DNA from: Pseudomonadota bacterium
Lineage (GTDB): Bacteria > Pseudomonadota > Alphaproteobacteria > Rickettsiales > SXRF01
Assembly: GCA_963205195.1 (NCBI GenBank)
Contig: CAUJHR010000011.1
Coordinates: 191,116 to 255,115, forward strand
DNA length: 64,000 bases
Direction: 5' to 3'
Shown here: positions 1 to 10,935 of the stretch, one piece after another
Numbering within the stretch: position 1 is the stretch's first letter
Layout of the letters: each line of letters begins with the position of its first letter
Notes under the pieces: model-generated
Seen by the model: only the letters and a program-made list of their open reading frames with translations
The model's database searches: none
Told to the model about the DNA's origin: nothing
Position numbers and translations under genes: made by a program

Positions 1-1
1 G

Positions 2-286
2 GGGGATAATAATGCCTGGATAGCAATGAAATCAGGCTCAGGCATATTAAATACAGTAACCAGGCAGATGGAGCTGTTAAAAGGAGTTGAGATTTTTTAT
101 GAAGGAGGCTACCAGTTCCGCACCGATCATGCCCATGTCGATATTGGCAAAGGTTCGGCTACCGGAGACAGCCGTATAGAGGGGCAAGGCGGGGCCGGAA
201 CCATTGAGGCTAAGAGTTTTTCCATATTAGAGCGCGGAAATATTATAAATTTTAACGGTTCGGTAAGAATGTTGTTGTATCACTAA
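2..286 (+). CDS. lptC: LptC, LPS export periplasmic bitopic protein (5' end cut by window)
   Basis: The reading frame is open from the first base of the window, so the N-terminal membrane anchor lies outside and the ATG at 26 is an internal Met. The visible 95 residues end in the beta-rich pattern typical of alphaproteobacterial LptC (GSATGDSRIEGQGGAGTIEA, then a strand ending NGSVRMLLYH). LptC links the inner-membrane LptBFG transporter to the LptA bridge. It stands 7 bp upstream of lptA, then lptB, the standard order. The call rests on this short C-terminus plus synteny. Confidence 0.8.
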   Translation, partial: GDNNAWIAMKSGSGILNTVTRQMELLKGVEIFYEGGYQFRTDHAHVDIGKGSATGDSRIEGQGGAGTIEAKSFSILERGNIINFNGSVRMLLYH

Positions 287-293
287 GGTTAAT

Positions 294-1016
294 ATGATGG
301 TTCATAAAGCTATAAAAGCATTAATGACAGTGGCTATTATTGGGGCGCTGCAGTTTACTTTTGCGCCTTATTCTTATGCCTCCGCAAGCGACCACAAAAA
401 AAATACCACTAAATCTGCCGCTAAAACAACGGCTAAAAAATCAGAAAAACCAGTTGCTAAAAAACCACCTGCAGGTGTTGGTAAATATAAAAGCAACGGC
501 CCTATAGAAATCACCTCTGATTCACTTCAGGTTTTACAGCAGGAGCATCAGGCAATTTTCACCGGGCATGTTCTGGCGGTTCAGGGTGATGTTCATATAA
601 AATCAGAAAAAATGACAGTGTTTTATAAAAATACCAATTCGGAAAACGATAAAGGAAAAGCATTAGCTAAAAAAGATAAATCAACGCCGGGTGATATTGT
701 CCCGGAAAAGAATGGCATTGAAAAGATCGTGGTAGAGCAAAAGGTGTTTTTAAGTACGCCAGAAGAAACAGCAAGCGGCGCGCACGGGCTTTATGATGTT
801 GTGAACCATAAAATATTTTTAAATGATAATGTGGTGCTTACTCGCGATAAAAATGTATTAAAGGGAGACAGGCTTGTTTATGATTTTGCAACCGGAAAGA
901 GCGAACTTAATGCGCCTGATGCTAGTATATCATCAAATGCTGGAAGTGCCGATAAGCCAAAACAGAGGGTAAAAGCATTATTTATCCCCGATAATAAAAA
1001 TCCAGAAAAGAAATAA
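294..1016 (+). CDS. lptA: LptA, periplasmic LPS transport bridge protein (OstA-like)
   Basis: 240 residues. An N-terminal hydrophobic segment (about residues 9-30) gives a signal peptide, followed by a Lys/Ala/Thr-rich linker (about 35-65). The OstA/LptA beta-jellyroll starts around residue 68 with [20 protein letters not shown] and continues with [14 protein letters not shown] and [13 protein letters not shown], the strand signatures of the family. It carries LPS across the periplasm between LptC and LptD. The Lys-rich linker and a charged insert (about 115-140) make it somewhat longer than typical LptA. Two adjacent ATGs (294, 297) could start it. It sits between lptC and lptB in one operon. 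Confidence 0.9.
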   Translation: MMVHKAIKALMTVAIIGALQFTFAPYSYASASDHKKNTTKSAAKTTAKKSEKPVAKKPPAGVGKYKSNGPIEITSDSLQVLQQEHQAIFTGHVLAVQGDVHIKSEKMTVFYKNTNSENDKGKALAKKDKSTPGDIVPEKNGIEKIVVEQKVFLSTPEETASGAHGLYDVVNHKIFLNDNVVLTRDKNVLKGDRLVYDFATGKSELNAPDASISSNAGSADKPKQRVKALFIPDNKNPEKK

Positions 1017-1027
1017 ATGGTTATTTT

Positions 1028-1843
1028 ATGCCAATATTAAAAGATACTAAAAATAATAAATCACAAACGCAATCTGCAAGCAGCGAAACAGAAACTAATA
1101 CACCACGTCTTGTTGCTACGCATGGCGGGCTTGTTGCCGAGCATATCGGTAAGCGCTACGCCGGAAGGCCGGTAGTACGTGATGTAAGCCTGCGTGTTCG
1201 CCGCGGCGAAGCTGTTGGACTTCTGGGGCCGAATGGCGCTGGTAAAACCACATGTTTTTATATGATAACGGGGCTGGTACGCCCGGATATGGGGAAAATC
1301 CTACTAGACGGCGAGGATATAACCCGCTTGCCTATGTATCGGCGTGCTCGCCAAGGTATTGGTTATCTGCCTCAGGAAGCTTCTATTTTCCGTGGCCTAA
1401 CTGTTGAGCAGAATATCCTATCGGTTCTTGAGATACATGAAAAGAACGCGGATTCAAGGCAGGCACAGCTTGATGAACTGCTGGCTGAATTTTCCATTAC
1501 CCATTTGCGCCTTGCACAGGGTATCACCCTTTCTGGCGGTGAGCGCCGCCGCGTAGAAATTGCACGTGCCTTAGCCAGCCATCCGTCATTCGTATTGCTC
1601 GACGAGCCTCTTGCGGGTATCGACCCTATTGCGGTTGATGAAGTGCGTAGCCTGGTGAAACATCTTAAAGACCGCGGCATTGGTGTTTTAATCACTGACC
1701 ATAATGTGCGCGAAACTTTGGATATTATAGACCGAGCATATATCATGCATGACGGTTGCGTACTTATGGAAGGCAGTCCGTCAGAGATAGTGAATAACGT
1801 TGATGTGCGCCGCGTTTATCTGGGTGAACGCTTTAGCCTTTAG
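1028..1843 (+). CDS. lptB: LptB, ATPase of the LPS export ABC transporter
   Basis: 271 residues. Walker [10 protein letters not shown] (about 67-75), signature LSGGERRR (about 168-175), Walker B FVLLDEP (about 188-194), and the LptB-specific C-terminus with the [16 protein letters not shown] stretch. It powers extraction of LPS from the inner membrane with LptFG. A polar N-terminal extension of about 35 residues (Ser/Thr/Gln rich) precedes the usual start; whether it is translated is unclear. The gene is 11 bp after lptA and 104 bp before rpoN, the common alphaproteobacterial order. Confidence 0.96.
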   Translation: MPILKDTKNNKSQTQSASSETETNTPRLVATHGGLVAEHIGKRYAGRPVVRDVSLRVRRGEAVGLLGPNGAGKTTCFYMITGLVRPDMGKILLDGEDITRLPMYRRARQGIGYLPQEASIFRGLTVEQNILSVLEIHEKNADSRQAQLDELLAEFSITHLRLAQGITLSGGERRRVEIARALASHPSFVLLDEPLAGIDPIAVDEVRSLVKHLKDRGIGVLITDHNVRETLDIIDRAYIMHDGCVLMEGSPSEIVNNVDVRRVYLGERFSL

Positions 1844-1947
1844 CTACACATCGTCTCGGCTTCCTATTACACACTTAAAGCAAAACGCTATTGCAATCAC
1901 ATAACTTTTTGTTCGCGTTTTTTGAAATCTGCTATTAGTATAAAAAT

Positions 1948-3435
1948 ATGAATGCGCCCAAACTTGAACTCCGCCAGGGACAATCCCTGGTGATGACTCA
2001 GGCACTACAGCAATCGATAAAGCTGTTGCAGTGCAATTCTATTGAACTCCGCGAGTTTGTTGAGCAGGCATTAGAAGAAAACCCTTTTCTGGCACAGGAT
2101 GATTCTGAAGCAGGCGATACTTCTGAAGCAGCGCAGGAAACTCCCAGAACTTCTGAAAATGATGAACCGCGTGAGGCAGATTTCAGTAATGACGAAAGTT
2201 TTCCTTCCGATATGCAGGCCGATGAAAGCTGGGATGAAACCGCCAGCATAGACGCCGATTATATGCGTTATGAACACAGGTCTGGCGACCATAGTGCAGA
2301 TTATGATGGTGATGATACGTGTGGCATTGAAGATAACCCATCGTCTGGCGTTTCATTGCGTGAACATTTGCTTTACCAGTTGCATATGGATGTTCAGGAT
2401 TCCGCAAAACGTATCATCGGCGCTCAGCTTATAGATATGGTAGATGATGCAGGGTATATAAAAGATGACCTTGCGCCGCTTTGTGAAATGTTTGGTGTGG
2501 AAATGCCGGAGATCGAAGAAACTCTTGCGCTGCTGCAAAATTTTGATCCGGTTGGAATTTGTGCACGCAGCTTAAGTGATTGCCTGAGCCTGCAACTGCG
2601 CGAAAAAAACCGGCTCGACCCGGCCATGCAGAAACTCCTTGCTAATTTGAACCTGCTGGGTGATGCCCGTTTCGATGAGTTGCAAAAAAAATGTGGGGTA
2701 GACAAGGAAGACCTGCGCCAGATGATAGCAGAAATTCGCGAGCTTAACCCTAAGCCCGGAAGCGGCTTTACACATGAAATATCGCAAACACTGGAGCCGG
2801 ATATTTTTGTACGCCGTTTAAATGACGGCAACTGGCATGTCGAACTCAATATGGGTAATTTCCCCAAAGTCATGGTGAATAAACGCTTTTATAAAAAAGT
2901 GACCAGTGAAACCCGTAATAAAAAAGACAAGGATTATTTAAGCGAGCAATTCGGAACTGCTAACTGGCTTGTGAGGGCTTTGGAGCAACGCGCCCAGACC
3001 ATGTTGAAAGTGGCAAGCGAGCTGGTGAAGCAGCAGGATGCTTTTTTCCGCCTCGGCGTTCGTTATATGAAACCTATGACCCTTAAGGATATAGCTGCTG
3101 CAACCGGATACCACGAAAGCACGATCTCGCGGGTTACAAACGGCAAATACCTGCTCTGCCCACGCGGGACTTTTGAACTTAAATATTTTTTTACATCTGC
3201 CCTCGCCCGTATCCAAGGCGGCGGCGAGGATGTTTCCAGCCAGGCGGTCAAGCATTTCATCGCTGAAATGATACTTAAAGAAACACCGGATAAAATACTG
3301 CTTGATGATGATATTGTGGAATTGCTAAAAGAGCGCAATATAACTGTTGCCCGGCGCACTGTAGCCAAATACCGTGAGGCAATGGGTATAGCCTCCTCGC
3401 CAAAACGCAAGCGCGAGAAGCAGGGCGCTCTGTAA
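1948..3435 (+). CDS. rpoN: RNA polymerase sigma-54 factor
   Basis: 495 residues. Region I is Gln/Leu-rich (LRQGQSLVMTQALQQSIKLL, residues about 8-27), followed by an acidic region II (about 50-130), the core-binding domain, the helix-turn-helix (about 385-410, TLKDIAAATGYHESTISRVT) and the C-terminal RpoN box ARRTVAKYRE (about 468-477) that reads the -24 element. It directs sigma-54 transcription and needs an AAA+ activator, none of which is in this window. In most alphaproteobacteria hpf and ptsN follow rpoN; here they lie 43 kb away. Confidence 0.97.
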   Translation: MNAPKLELRQGQSLVMTQALQQSIKLLQCNSIELREFVEQALEENPFLAQDDSEAGDTSEAAQETPRTSENDEPREADFSNDESFPSDMQADESWDETASIDADYMRYEHRSGDHSADYDGDDTCGIEDNPSSGVSLREHLLYQLHMDVQDSAKRIIGAQLIDMVDDAGYIKDDLAPLCEMFGVEMPEIEETLALLQNFDPVGICARSLSDCLSLQLREKNRLDPAMQKLLANLNLLGDARFDELQKKCGVDKEDLRQMIAEIRELNPKPGSGFTHEISQTLEPDIFVRRLNDGNWHVELNMGNFPKVMVNKRFYKKVTSETRNKKDKDYLSEQFGTANWLVRALEQRAQTMLKVASELVKQQDAFFRLGVRYMKPMTLKDIAAATGYHESTISRVTNGKYLLCPRGTFELKYFFTSALARIQGGGEDVSSQAVKHFIAEMILKETPDKILLDDDIVELLKERNITVARRTVAKYREAMGIASSPKRKREKQGAL

Positions 3436-3473
3436 TTATATATTAATAACAGATGGTTATGCAATTAGCCAAA

Positions 3474-3502
3474 CTGTAATAATACTTTCATCCAAGCTTC
3501 AC
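3474..3502 (+). promoter_or_regulatory. Pho-box-like triple heptamer repeat
   Basis: Three 7-mers spaced 11 bp apart: CTGTAAT, CTTTCAT, GCTTCAC. The first two match the classic PhoB half-site CTGTCAT at 6 of 7 each. A TATATT hexamer follows at 3524, 21 bp after the last repeat, which is one 11-bp step more than the usual 10. It lies 34 bp before the unknown gene at 3536. Confidence 0.5.
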
Positions 3503-3535
3503 ACAATTTTTTGCAGGTTTTGTTATATTGCTATT

Positions 3536-3913
3536 ATGAAACAAATATACCCTGATAACAAAACGGATAATTACCATGTTAACGAAATAGTCGTTGATGG
3601 TTTGGTCGTGCCCCAACATGTAATTATTGAACTTAAAAAAAATAATTTATCAGTGCATAATTTTAATAAAGGTGAATTAGAAGATATTATTAAAGCCTGT
3701 GCTGTTGATGGTAATCTGGTAGACGATCATGAAGGCGGTACATTGCGCGACAAAATGGTATTAACCGAATCAGAGCGCAGGCAACAAAGAAATAAAAAAA
3801 GCTGGGTGGAAAGATGCTGCCCGGAGAACCATGATTGTGAAGAACACCGGGAAAAAATTGAAAAAGAACGTAAAGCTAGAAAAACAGGTCACCATCTAGT
3901 GGAAAGCTGCTAA
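3536..3913 (+). CDS. Unknown 125-residue soluble protein behind a Pho-box-like promoter
   Basis: I do not recognise a family. No signal peptide or membrane segment is visible. The N-terminal 70 residues look globular (VNEIVVDGLVVPQHVIIEL). The C-terminal third is charged and holds Cys residues in CCPENHDC plus a last-residue Cys (VESC), which could bind metal or form disulfides. It occupies the place after rpoN where hpf is usual, and its upstream region carries three 11-bp-spaced PhoB-like repeats, so phosphate control is inferred. It is convergent with ftsB, with 4 bp between the stops. Confidence 0.7.
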   Translation: MKQIYPDNKTDNYHVNEIVVDGLVVPQHVIIELKKNNLSVHNFNKGELEDIIKACAVDGNLVDDHEGGTLRDKMVLTESERRQQRNKKSWVERCCPENHDCEEHREKIEKERKARKTGHHLVESC

Positions 3914-3917
3914 TTTA

Positions 3918-4262
3918 TTACTTTCCGGATTTTTTATCATTATCCAAAAATATAACTACTTCATCATTACCAGCGCGCCCCAGAATATTGCGTGATTGCT
4001 CGTCTAGAAGATCGAGGTCCAGGCTGCTAATGCTTAATTTCTGTACTTTCTTTTCAATTGATTCACGTTCTGATTTAATTTCAGCAATTTCAACATTAAG
4101 CGCATCCAGCTTGCTGCTTTCGCGCATAAGGGCAAAAACCCCTCTTTCGCCGCTGATTGTATGAAAACCTAGATAAAATAAAATAAGAACACAGAAAAGC
4201 GAACCAATAGCACGCCTTTGCATAGGTTGACGGAAATCAGAATTGCTAGCGTATCTGCTCAT
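3918..4262 (-). CDS. ftsB: FtsB/DivIC-type septum formation initiator
   Basis: 114 residues. One N-terminal membrane segment (about 18-36, AIGSLFCVLILFYLGFHTI) is followed by a coiled coil (about 50-80, leucine-rich with ESIEKKVQKL) and the conserved periplasmic LDLLDEQSRNILGRAGNDEVV motif of the FtsB/DivIC family. It bridges FtsQ and FtsL in the divisome. It stands downstream of eno in the same direction, the common alphaproteobacterial eno-ftsB pairing, with an 84-bp gap. Confidence 0.88.
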   Translation of the reverse strand: MSRYASNSDFRQPMQRRAIGSLFCVLILFYLGFHTISGERGVFALMRESSKLDALNVEIAEIKSERESIEKKVQKLSISSLDLDLLDEQSRNILGRAGNDEVVIFLDNDKKSGK

Positions 4263-4346
4263 ATGGCCTTTTAGAAAATAATCACAAGGAATATAATGAA
4301 TTTTTCCTGTTCTGGAAAGAAAATAATGAGGTATTTACAGTAATTC

Positions 4347-5684
<1,338 letters not shown>

Positions 5685-5779
5685 TTACTTAATGCAGTTT
5701 TATAATTTCTAGTATTTTGGCGGTTTATATAGTATAATGCTAAGTGACTGGCTAAAATACCTTATGTACGGAGGGTTTT

Positions 5780-6208
5780 ATGGATGGTGCAAAAACCAAG
5801 CAAAAACAAGCAGTAACAGAGGATAATACAGCGCTTCTTGAAAAATCACTGCTTGTGCTGGAAGATGTCTGCCAGCGCTTATTGGTCACCAGCTTCGCCG
5901 AGCGTGACGATTCCGACAGAATGTATTGGCAGCAGCGCTTCAAAAACATAGTAACCCATGTTTCCCTGGCACTCGCGGAAGTTCGCGGCCCACGGGTTTT
6001 TCACCAGCATTACCGACATGATGAAAATGATAGCAGTATTATGCTCCCGGTTCTTGAAGATCCATATGAAATGCTTGCCCATGCCTGCGAAAATGCTTTG
6101 GAAGAATCAAGCCGCAAACTCACTGGTGTGCATGATGCTGATTTGATAGCGGCTCAACGCAGGCTGGAAAAAGCCCTTAATAATTTTTTGCACAATTATA
6201 ACAGGTAA
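5780..6208 (+). CDS. Unknown 142-residue soluble helical protein
   Basis: Not recognised. A good ribosome site (GGAGG, 6 nt before ATG) supports it. The protein is predicted mainly helical, with no signal peptide or membrane segment: an N-terminal helix (about 18-40), a middle with HQHYRHDENDSS, and C-terminal helices (AAQRRLEKALNNFLHNYN). It is transcribed away from eno and converges on tadC with 2 bp between the stops. Nothing in it points to a pilus role. A TATAAT-like hexamer lies upstream near 5732. Confidence 0.7.
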   Translation: MDGAKTKQKQAVTEDNTALLEKSLLVLEDVCQRLLVTSFAERDDSDRMYWQQRFKNIVTHVSLALAEVRGPRVFHQHYRHDENDSSIMLPVLEDPYEMLAHACENALEESSRKLTGVHDADLIAAQRRLEKALNNFLHNYNR

Positions 6209-6210
6209 TA

Positions 6211-7242
6211 TTATTTTTGCTGCTGGCTGCTTTGGGTAGCAAAGTTTTTCTTGGCGCTTATAACTGCCGGTGCCATTATTATTATAAATACCGTGGGCAG
6301 GATAAATAATATCATTGGCAGTGTCATCATTGCCGGAAGCCTTGCGGCCTTATTTTCAGCGCGCAGCATCCTTGCATGACGGAATTCAGATGACAGTACC
6401 CTTAAAGCCTGTGCTATTGGAGTGCCGTATTTTTCAGTCTGTATAAGTACAGTTACTATTCCGCGCACTTCTTTCAGGTCGCAACGGTCTGCAAGATTAT
6501 ATAAAGCCTTATTGCGGTCAGGATAAAAGCTGATTTCTATTGATGTGAGTGCCAGCTCTTCGGCAATTTCAGGATATGCTGTGCCAAGCTCGCGGGATAC
6601 GCGGTCCATAGCAGCAGGAACGCTTAAACCAGCCTCGGCGCAGACTGTCATCAGGTCAAGTGTATCGGAAAGACCGCGCTGGATGGCTATGTAACGCTTT
6701 TTACGGATGCGTTTAAGCACCATCCAAGGGAGTTTAAGCCCCATATATAGGCCAAGCACCGGCCATATATAATTCATCATTTTTGCGTTAAAACTGGCAG
6801 GATTGGTAAACTGCATTGCAGCCAGCCCTATACCTCCTAAAATGAATGGTAAAACCAGCGTAAAAAAAGCAAATATTGAAAGCGCGTCTTTGGAGCGGAA
6901 GCCCGCCTGCACCAGCATAGCCTCACTTTGTTCCAATTCCAGCTTTTTAACCAAGTGGAATTTCATGGAAACCATACGCATGAAATTTATGCTGCCTTCA
7001 GGCTTTTTACGTTTTTTGGTAGCAAGCAGCCCGCTATAAAGCTCCTTACGCCTCTCATGTATAGCCTTTATACGATGGGACATTTTATTGCTTTTCTTGC
7101 CCAGCATATTACGAAATACAATAATACATACCACAACCAGAACACAGCTTATGCCAACGTAAAACATATTTACGCTAATAAAATGCGGCAAATTATGCTT
7201 GAGGAACGTTGTTATCGGATCTGCTTTCTGGATCGTTGCCAT
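6211..7242 (-). CDS. tadC: TadC, Flp pilus inner-membrane assembly protein
   Basis: 343 residues from the ATG that follows the tadB stop by 2 bp; the ORF-track start 39 bp further up would overlap tadB. It has an N-terminal membrane segment (about 25-45), a mid segment pair (about 115-165), a T2SSF (GspF-like) domain with LDLMTVCAEAGLSVPAAMDRV (about 195-215), and a C-terminal membrane helix. With TadB it forms the platform on which the CpaF ATPase acts. It is the last gene of the cluster. Confidence 0.93.
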   Translation of the reverse strand: MATIQKADPITTFLKHNLPHFISVNMFYVGISCVLVVVCIIVFRNMLGKKSNKMSHRIKAIHERRKELYSGLLATKKRKKPEGSINFMRMVSMKFHLVKKLELEQSEAMLVQAGFRSKDALSIFAFFTLVLPFILGGIGLAAMQFTNPASFNAKMMNYIWPVLGLYMGLKLPWMVLKRIRKKRYIAIQRGLSDTLDLMTVCAEAGLSVPAAMDRVSRELGTAYPEIAEELALTSIEISFYPDRNKALYNLADRCDLKEVRGIVTVLIQTEKYGTPIAQALRVLSSEFRHARMLRAENKAARLPAMMTLPMILFILPTVFIIIMAPAVISAKKNFATQSSQQQK

Positions 7243-7244
7243 GG

Positions 7245-8210
7245 CTATATTTCGAACCTCGCCATGCGACGCATAGACCATATACCGAATGAGAGCATGC
7301 CAACGGCTACGGCCAGCGCCTGATTACCCCCCTCCTCGTCGATCAGCGGCAGAAGATATTTAGGACTTAATGCCATTACCGCCAATGCAACTATAAAAGG
7401 AAGCGAGCCTATTATAACAGCTGAAGCGCGTGCCTCAGATGTCAAGGCATGTATCTTCATTTTCATCATGAAGCGCGAACGCAAGACGTCTGACAGGTTA
7501 TTTAGTATTTCGGATAGATTCCCACCAGTTTCACGTTGCAATATGATGCTGGTGGTAAAAAAATAGAACTCGCGCAACTCAAGCCTTTTAGCTGTTTCCA
7601 TCAGGGCTTTTTCAAGTGGCACACCTAATTTCATTGTATTGGAAATATTTGTGAATACGCTTTTGATAGGTTCTGGCAATTCGGTTGATACCTGAACTAC
7701 AGATTCAGAAACAGGAAGCCCAGATCGTAACCCGCGTACAATAAGGTCAATTGCTTCAGGAAAACCGCGTAAAAAATCCTGAGCCTGTTTGTTGATCTTA
7801 CGCTTTAGCCATTTGAATGGCGCCCATACACCGAATATTATAGCAGTGGGAATTGCCAGCAGTATGGATTTCTTAAGCAGCAATGTTATTATAGCTATAA
7901 TGATTACCACAGAGATAGCCCGGCGCATTATATACTGCTTCGGCGTCATTTTTACCCCGGCATTTTCAAGCAATATAGCTATTTTCTTGGAGTCTGGCAG
8001 AGGCTTTAAAAGCATGGATGAAAAGCCGGTATTTTCAGTTTTTTTCCGGCGCAGTGACATTTCCTGAATAGTTTTAGGACCGCTTGTATTTTTGCGCTGC
8101 TTGATGCGGTCTACACGCCTTTTTAAATCACGTGCATCTTTTATTCTCTGGGCTGATGCCAGTAATACCAATATCATTATACCAATGAAAATCATTACTT
8201 TTGTAAGCAT
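7245..8210 (-). CDS. tadB: TadB, Flp pilus inner-membrane assembly protein
   Basis: 321 residues. N-terminal membrane helix (MLTKVMIFIGIMILVLLAS), a charged linker, membrane segments at about 95-130, a T2SSF domain containing IDLIVRGLRSGLPVSESVVQV and ETGGNLSEILNNLSDVLR, and C-terminal hydrophobic segments. It is paralogous to TadC. It follows cpaF by 4 bp and precedes tadC by 2 bp, so the three are probably translationally coupled. Confidence 0.94.
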   Translation of the reverse strand: MLTKVMIFIGIMILVLLASAQRIKDARDLKRRVDRIKQRKNTSGPKTIQEMSLRRKKTENTGFSSMLLKPLPDSKKIAILLENAGVKMTPKQYIMRRAISVVIIIAIITLLLKKSILLAIPTAIIFGVWAPFKWLKRKINKQAQDFLRGFPEAIDLIVRGLRSGLPVSESVVQVSTELPEPIKSVFTNISNTMKLGVPLEKALMETAKRLELREFYFFTTSIILQRETGGNLSEILNNLSDVLRSRFMMKMKIHALTSEARASAVIIGSLPFIVALAVMALSPKYLLPLIDEEGGNQALAVAVGMLSFGIWSMRRMARFEI

Positions 8211-8214
8211 TGAT

Positions 8215-9696
8215 TTACTCCGGCTCTGCGGTCATCGCTTCGATAAGCTGCTTTTCCAATCCAAAATATGCGGCCTGTTGAGTAAAGTTTGGCCTTATCC
8301 CGGTTGATCGGAATTGCCCTACAAGACGACCATTCTCATCTTCACCTTCAAATTCAAAAGTATATAGGTCCTGCGTGACTATAACATCACCTTCCATCCC
8401 GATAATTTCGGTGACATGGGTAACGCGCCTGCCGCCATCACGCATACGGCTTATCTGTACTATCAGATTTACCGCACCTGCAATCTGGGTACGTACTGCC
8501 TTGCTGGTAAGGTTCGCTCCAGCCATGCCTATCAAATTTTCCATACGTGTAAGCGCTTCGCGAGGGGTATTGGCATGCAGTGTTCCCATTGAGCCATCGT
8601 GCCCGGTATTCATAGCTTGCAAAAGGTCGAATGCCTCGCCGCCACGTACCTCACCAAGTATAATTCTGTCAGGGCGCATACGCAGGGCGTTTTTAACGAG
8701 GTCACGCATGGTGATTTCCCCATCACCTTCCAGATTAGCAATGCGCGTTTCCAGAGGCACTACATGCGGCTGTTGCAATTGAAGCTCTGCAGCATCTTCA
8801 ATAGTAACAATGCGCTCACCGTTGCTTATCATACGCGAAAGAGCATTAAGCATGGTGGTTTTGCCCGAACCTGTACCGCCGGAAATAATAATATTGAGGC
8901 GTATCGCCCCGCATATTTTAAGGAGCTTGCACAGGTTGGGCGAAATACTTTTGGTATCTATCATTTTATCAAGGGTAATTTTCTTTTGGGAAAATTTACG
9001 TATCGAGATGGAAGTCCCGCGTATGGCCAGAGGTTGTGCTATAACGTTTACGCGGCTTCCGTCAGGTAGGCGTGCATCGCATATCGGGCTGGATTCATCC
9101 ACACGCCTGCCAACTCCCGTAACTATACGGGTTGCGATAGACATTACATGCGCGTTATCGCGGAACTTAACATCGGTAAGTTCGAGCTTGCCCTTTCGCT
9201 CTACATATATCTGATAAGGCCCGTTTACCATTATATCGGTCACAAGTTCATCGCGCAGTAATGGTTCAAGTGGTCCAAACCCCAGCATGTCATCAACTAT
9301 CTGGCTGGCTAAGAGTTGCTGTTCTGCATAATTAAGTGGTAGCTTCTGCTCCATAACTATTTCGCCGATAAGCTCTATTATCTGGCGTTTTAATTCTTCA
9401 CGGGGTAATCGCGAGGAAGTGGTTATGTCTATCTGCTCAATAAGAAGGTTATATATTTTATCCTTGGTCGCGGCGAGGTCGTCTTCGATTTTACTTGGCG
9501 CAGTTGGTGCGGCAAGGCTGCTTTCACTGGATCCGGCTAGCAGGTCTTTGCTTTCTGGTTTTTGTGCTGCCTGGGTTACTGGCTGCTGGCTTATTACCGG
9601 TGTCTGGGATGGGCTGGATACAGTTTCGCCACCCCCTGATATAACTGGTGGAGGCGGCAATGTACTTGATTCATTACTACCGCGCCTGCCAAACAT
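8215..9696 (-). CDS. cpaF: CpaF/TadA, Flp pilus secretion ATPase (first copy)
   Basis: 493 residues. A Ser/Pro/Gln-rich N-terminus (about 1-75) is followed by an N-terminal domain with LGFGPLEPLLRDELVTDIMVNG. The T2SSE core has Walker A GGTGSGKTT (about 275) and Walker B RIILGEVRGGEAFDLL (about 345), then the His box MGTLHANTPREAL. It is a hexameric cytoplasmic ATPase driving pilin polymerisation. It sits between cpaE and tadB. A second, shorter copy lies at 45351. Confidence 0.97.
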   Translation of the reverse strand: MFGRRGSNESSTLPPPPVISGGGETVSSPSQTPVISQQPVTQAAQKPESKDLLAGSSESSLAAPTAPSKIEDDLAATKDKIYNLLIEQIDITTSSRLPREELKRQIIELIGEIVMEQKLPLNYAEQQLLASQIVDDMLGFGPLEPLLRDELVTDIMVNGPYQIYVERKGKLELTDVKFRDNAHVMSIATRIVTGVGRRVDESSPICDARLPDGSRVNVIAQPLAIRGTSISIRKFSQKKITLDKMIDTKSISPNLCKLLKICGAIRLNIIISGGTGSGKTTMLNALSRMISNGERIVTIEDAAELQLQQPHVVPLETRIANLEGDGEITMRDLVKNALRMRPDRIILGEVRGGEAFDLLQAMNTGHDGSMGTLHANTPREALTRMENLIGMAGANLTSKAVRTQIAGAVNLIVQISRMRDGGRRVTHVTEIIGMEGDVIVTQDLYTFEFEGEDENGRLVGQFRSTGIRPNFTQQAAYFGLEKQLIEAMTAEPE

Positions 9697-9697
9697 T

Positions 9698-10915
9698 TTA
9701 AGTGCCTTTTTTCTTTTTATTCATGAAACCGAGAAGTTTTTTATCTTTTGGTTCTTCATCAAGTGATAGCTTTGGAAGCAAATGTTTAGCCAATGAATAG
9801 ATTGGTTTTACAACAGCATTTTTTGCATTGGTTATCGATGGTATATCAATCCCTATATGCATGAATACATCAGGCGAATAAGAAATTTTCTCTACTATTT
9901 TAGTTGTAATTCCCTTTTCAAAATCCGCCAGGCTTATTTCATTTTTAGGTGCCATCCCTACACGGTTTATAATTACAAGAGGCGGTGCCATTTTATATGT
10001 GTCAACAACAAGGTCGCTAAGCCTTAGTGTATCACGCAAAGATGCCAGGTTTAATTCAGCTACTATTAAAATATGGTTTGCTTTTTTCAGGCACTCCCTG
10101 CCGAAATGCCCCATATGCGAAGGTATATCCAGTATTACAACTTCATATTTATTAGATAATTCTTTTAATAAGGCTTCCGCGGTATATTCACTTATATTTA
10201 TATTTTCTTTAAGCGGCTCTTCGGCGCTCAATACCCATAGATTCTTATGCGGATTGCTCATAACCCGGTCAATAAATAACTGATCGATCCTCTCAGGTTT
10301 TTCCAGTGCATCCCTAAGCCCGCGTGACGGCTCTAAGTCAAGGCTAAGTGATAATGTTCCCAAGTGAGGGTCAATATCCACCAGCGCAATTTTTTTATTT
10401 GAATATTCAGCAAGTATTCCACTAAGATTCAAAGCTATTGTTGAAGTTCCAACCCCGCCGCGTGCACCGACAACTGCAATTATCTTAGTTGGCTCGCTGA
10501 TAGCGGCAGGTGTAACCTGGGCTTCAATTGTTGATTTTTTATAAGCATTTTCCAGCATTTCCCTGGTTAGTGGTCGCAGGAGATAGCTAAATACCCCAAT
10601 ATCCATGAGCCAGCAGTAAAAACTGTATTCATTAACCGTGCCTGTAATAATGACCTTGGTTAGCGGGTCGCAAACATTGGCAAGATTATCTAATAAGGCC
10701 GGTGCAGTTTCAGCGGATGGAACTTCCACAAGCAGCAATACAGGTGATGCGTGGTCTTTAAAATATTCGGTGGCGGTTTCAATATCGCCTTGCATAACAC
10801 AGCTGTCGCTCCAACCTTGTGCAACCGCAAATTCCTTGATCTTATCCCTGTCACCGCCATCCTGTGCAAAGGCAAAAAACTTAGGTTTATTCGATATATC
10901 GTTTTTTTGTTCCAT
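9698..10915 (-). CDS. cpaE: CpaE/TadZ, Flp pilus localisation ATPase
   Basis: 405 residues. An N-terminal receiver-like domain (about 10-125) lacks the phosphoacceptor context. A MinD/ParA-like domain follows with the CpaE form of the deviant Walker A, GARGGVGTSTIALN (about 149-162), and IALVDIDPHLGTLSLSLDLE. This protein positions the pilus machine at the pole in Caulobacter-type systems. It is followed by cpaF after 1 bp. Confidence 0.93.
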   Translation of the reverse strand: MEQKNDISNKPKFFAFAQDGGDRDKIKEFAVAQGWSDSCVMQGDIETATEYFKDHASPVLLLVEVPSAETAPALLDNLANVCDPLTKVIITGTVNEYSFYCWLMDIGVFSYLLRPLTREMLENAYKKSTIEAQVTPAAISEPTKIIAVVGARGGVGTSTIALNLSGILAEYSNKKIALVDIDPHLGTLSLSLDLEPSRGLRDALEKPERIDQLFIDRVMSNPHKNLWVLSAEEPLKENINISEYTAEALLKELSNKYEVVILDIPSHMGHFGRECLKKANHILIVAELNLASLRDTLRLSDLVVDTYKMAPPLVIINRVGMAPKNEISLADFEKGITTKIVEKISYSPDVFMHIGIDIPSITNAKNAVVKPIYSLAKHLLPKLSLDEEPKDKKLLGFMNKKKKGT

Positions 10916-10935
10916 AATAAATAAGCTTCATGCCG

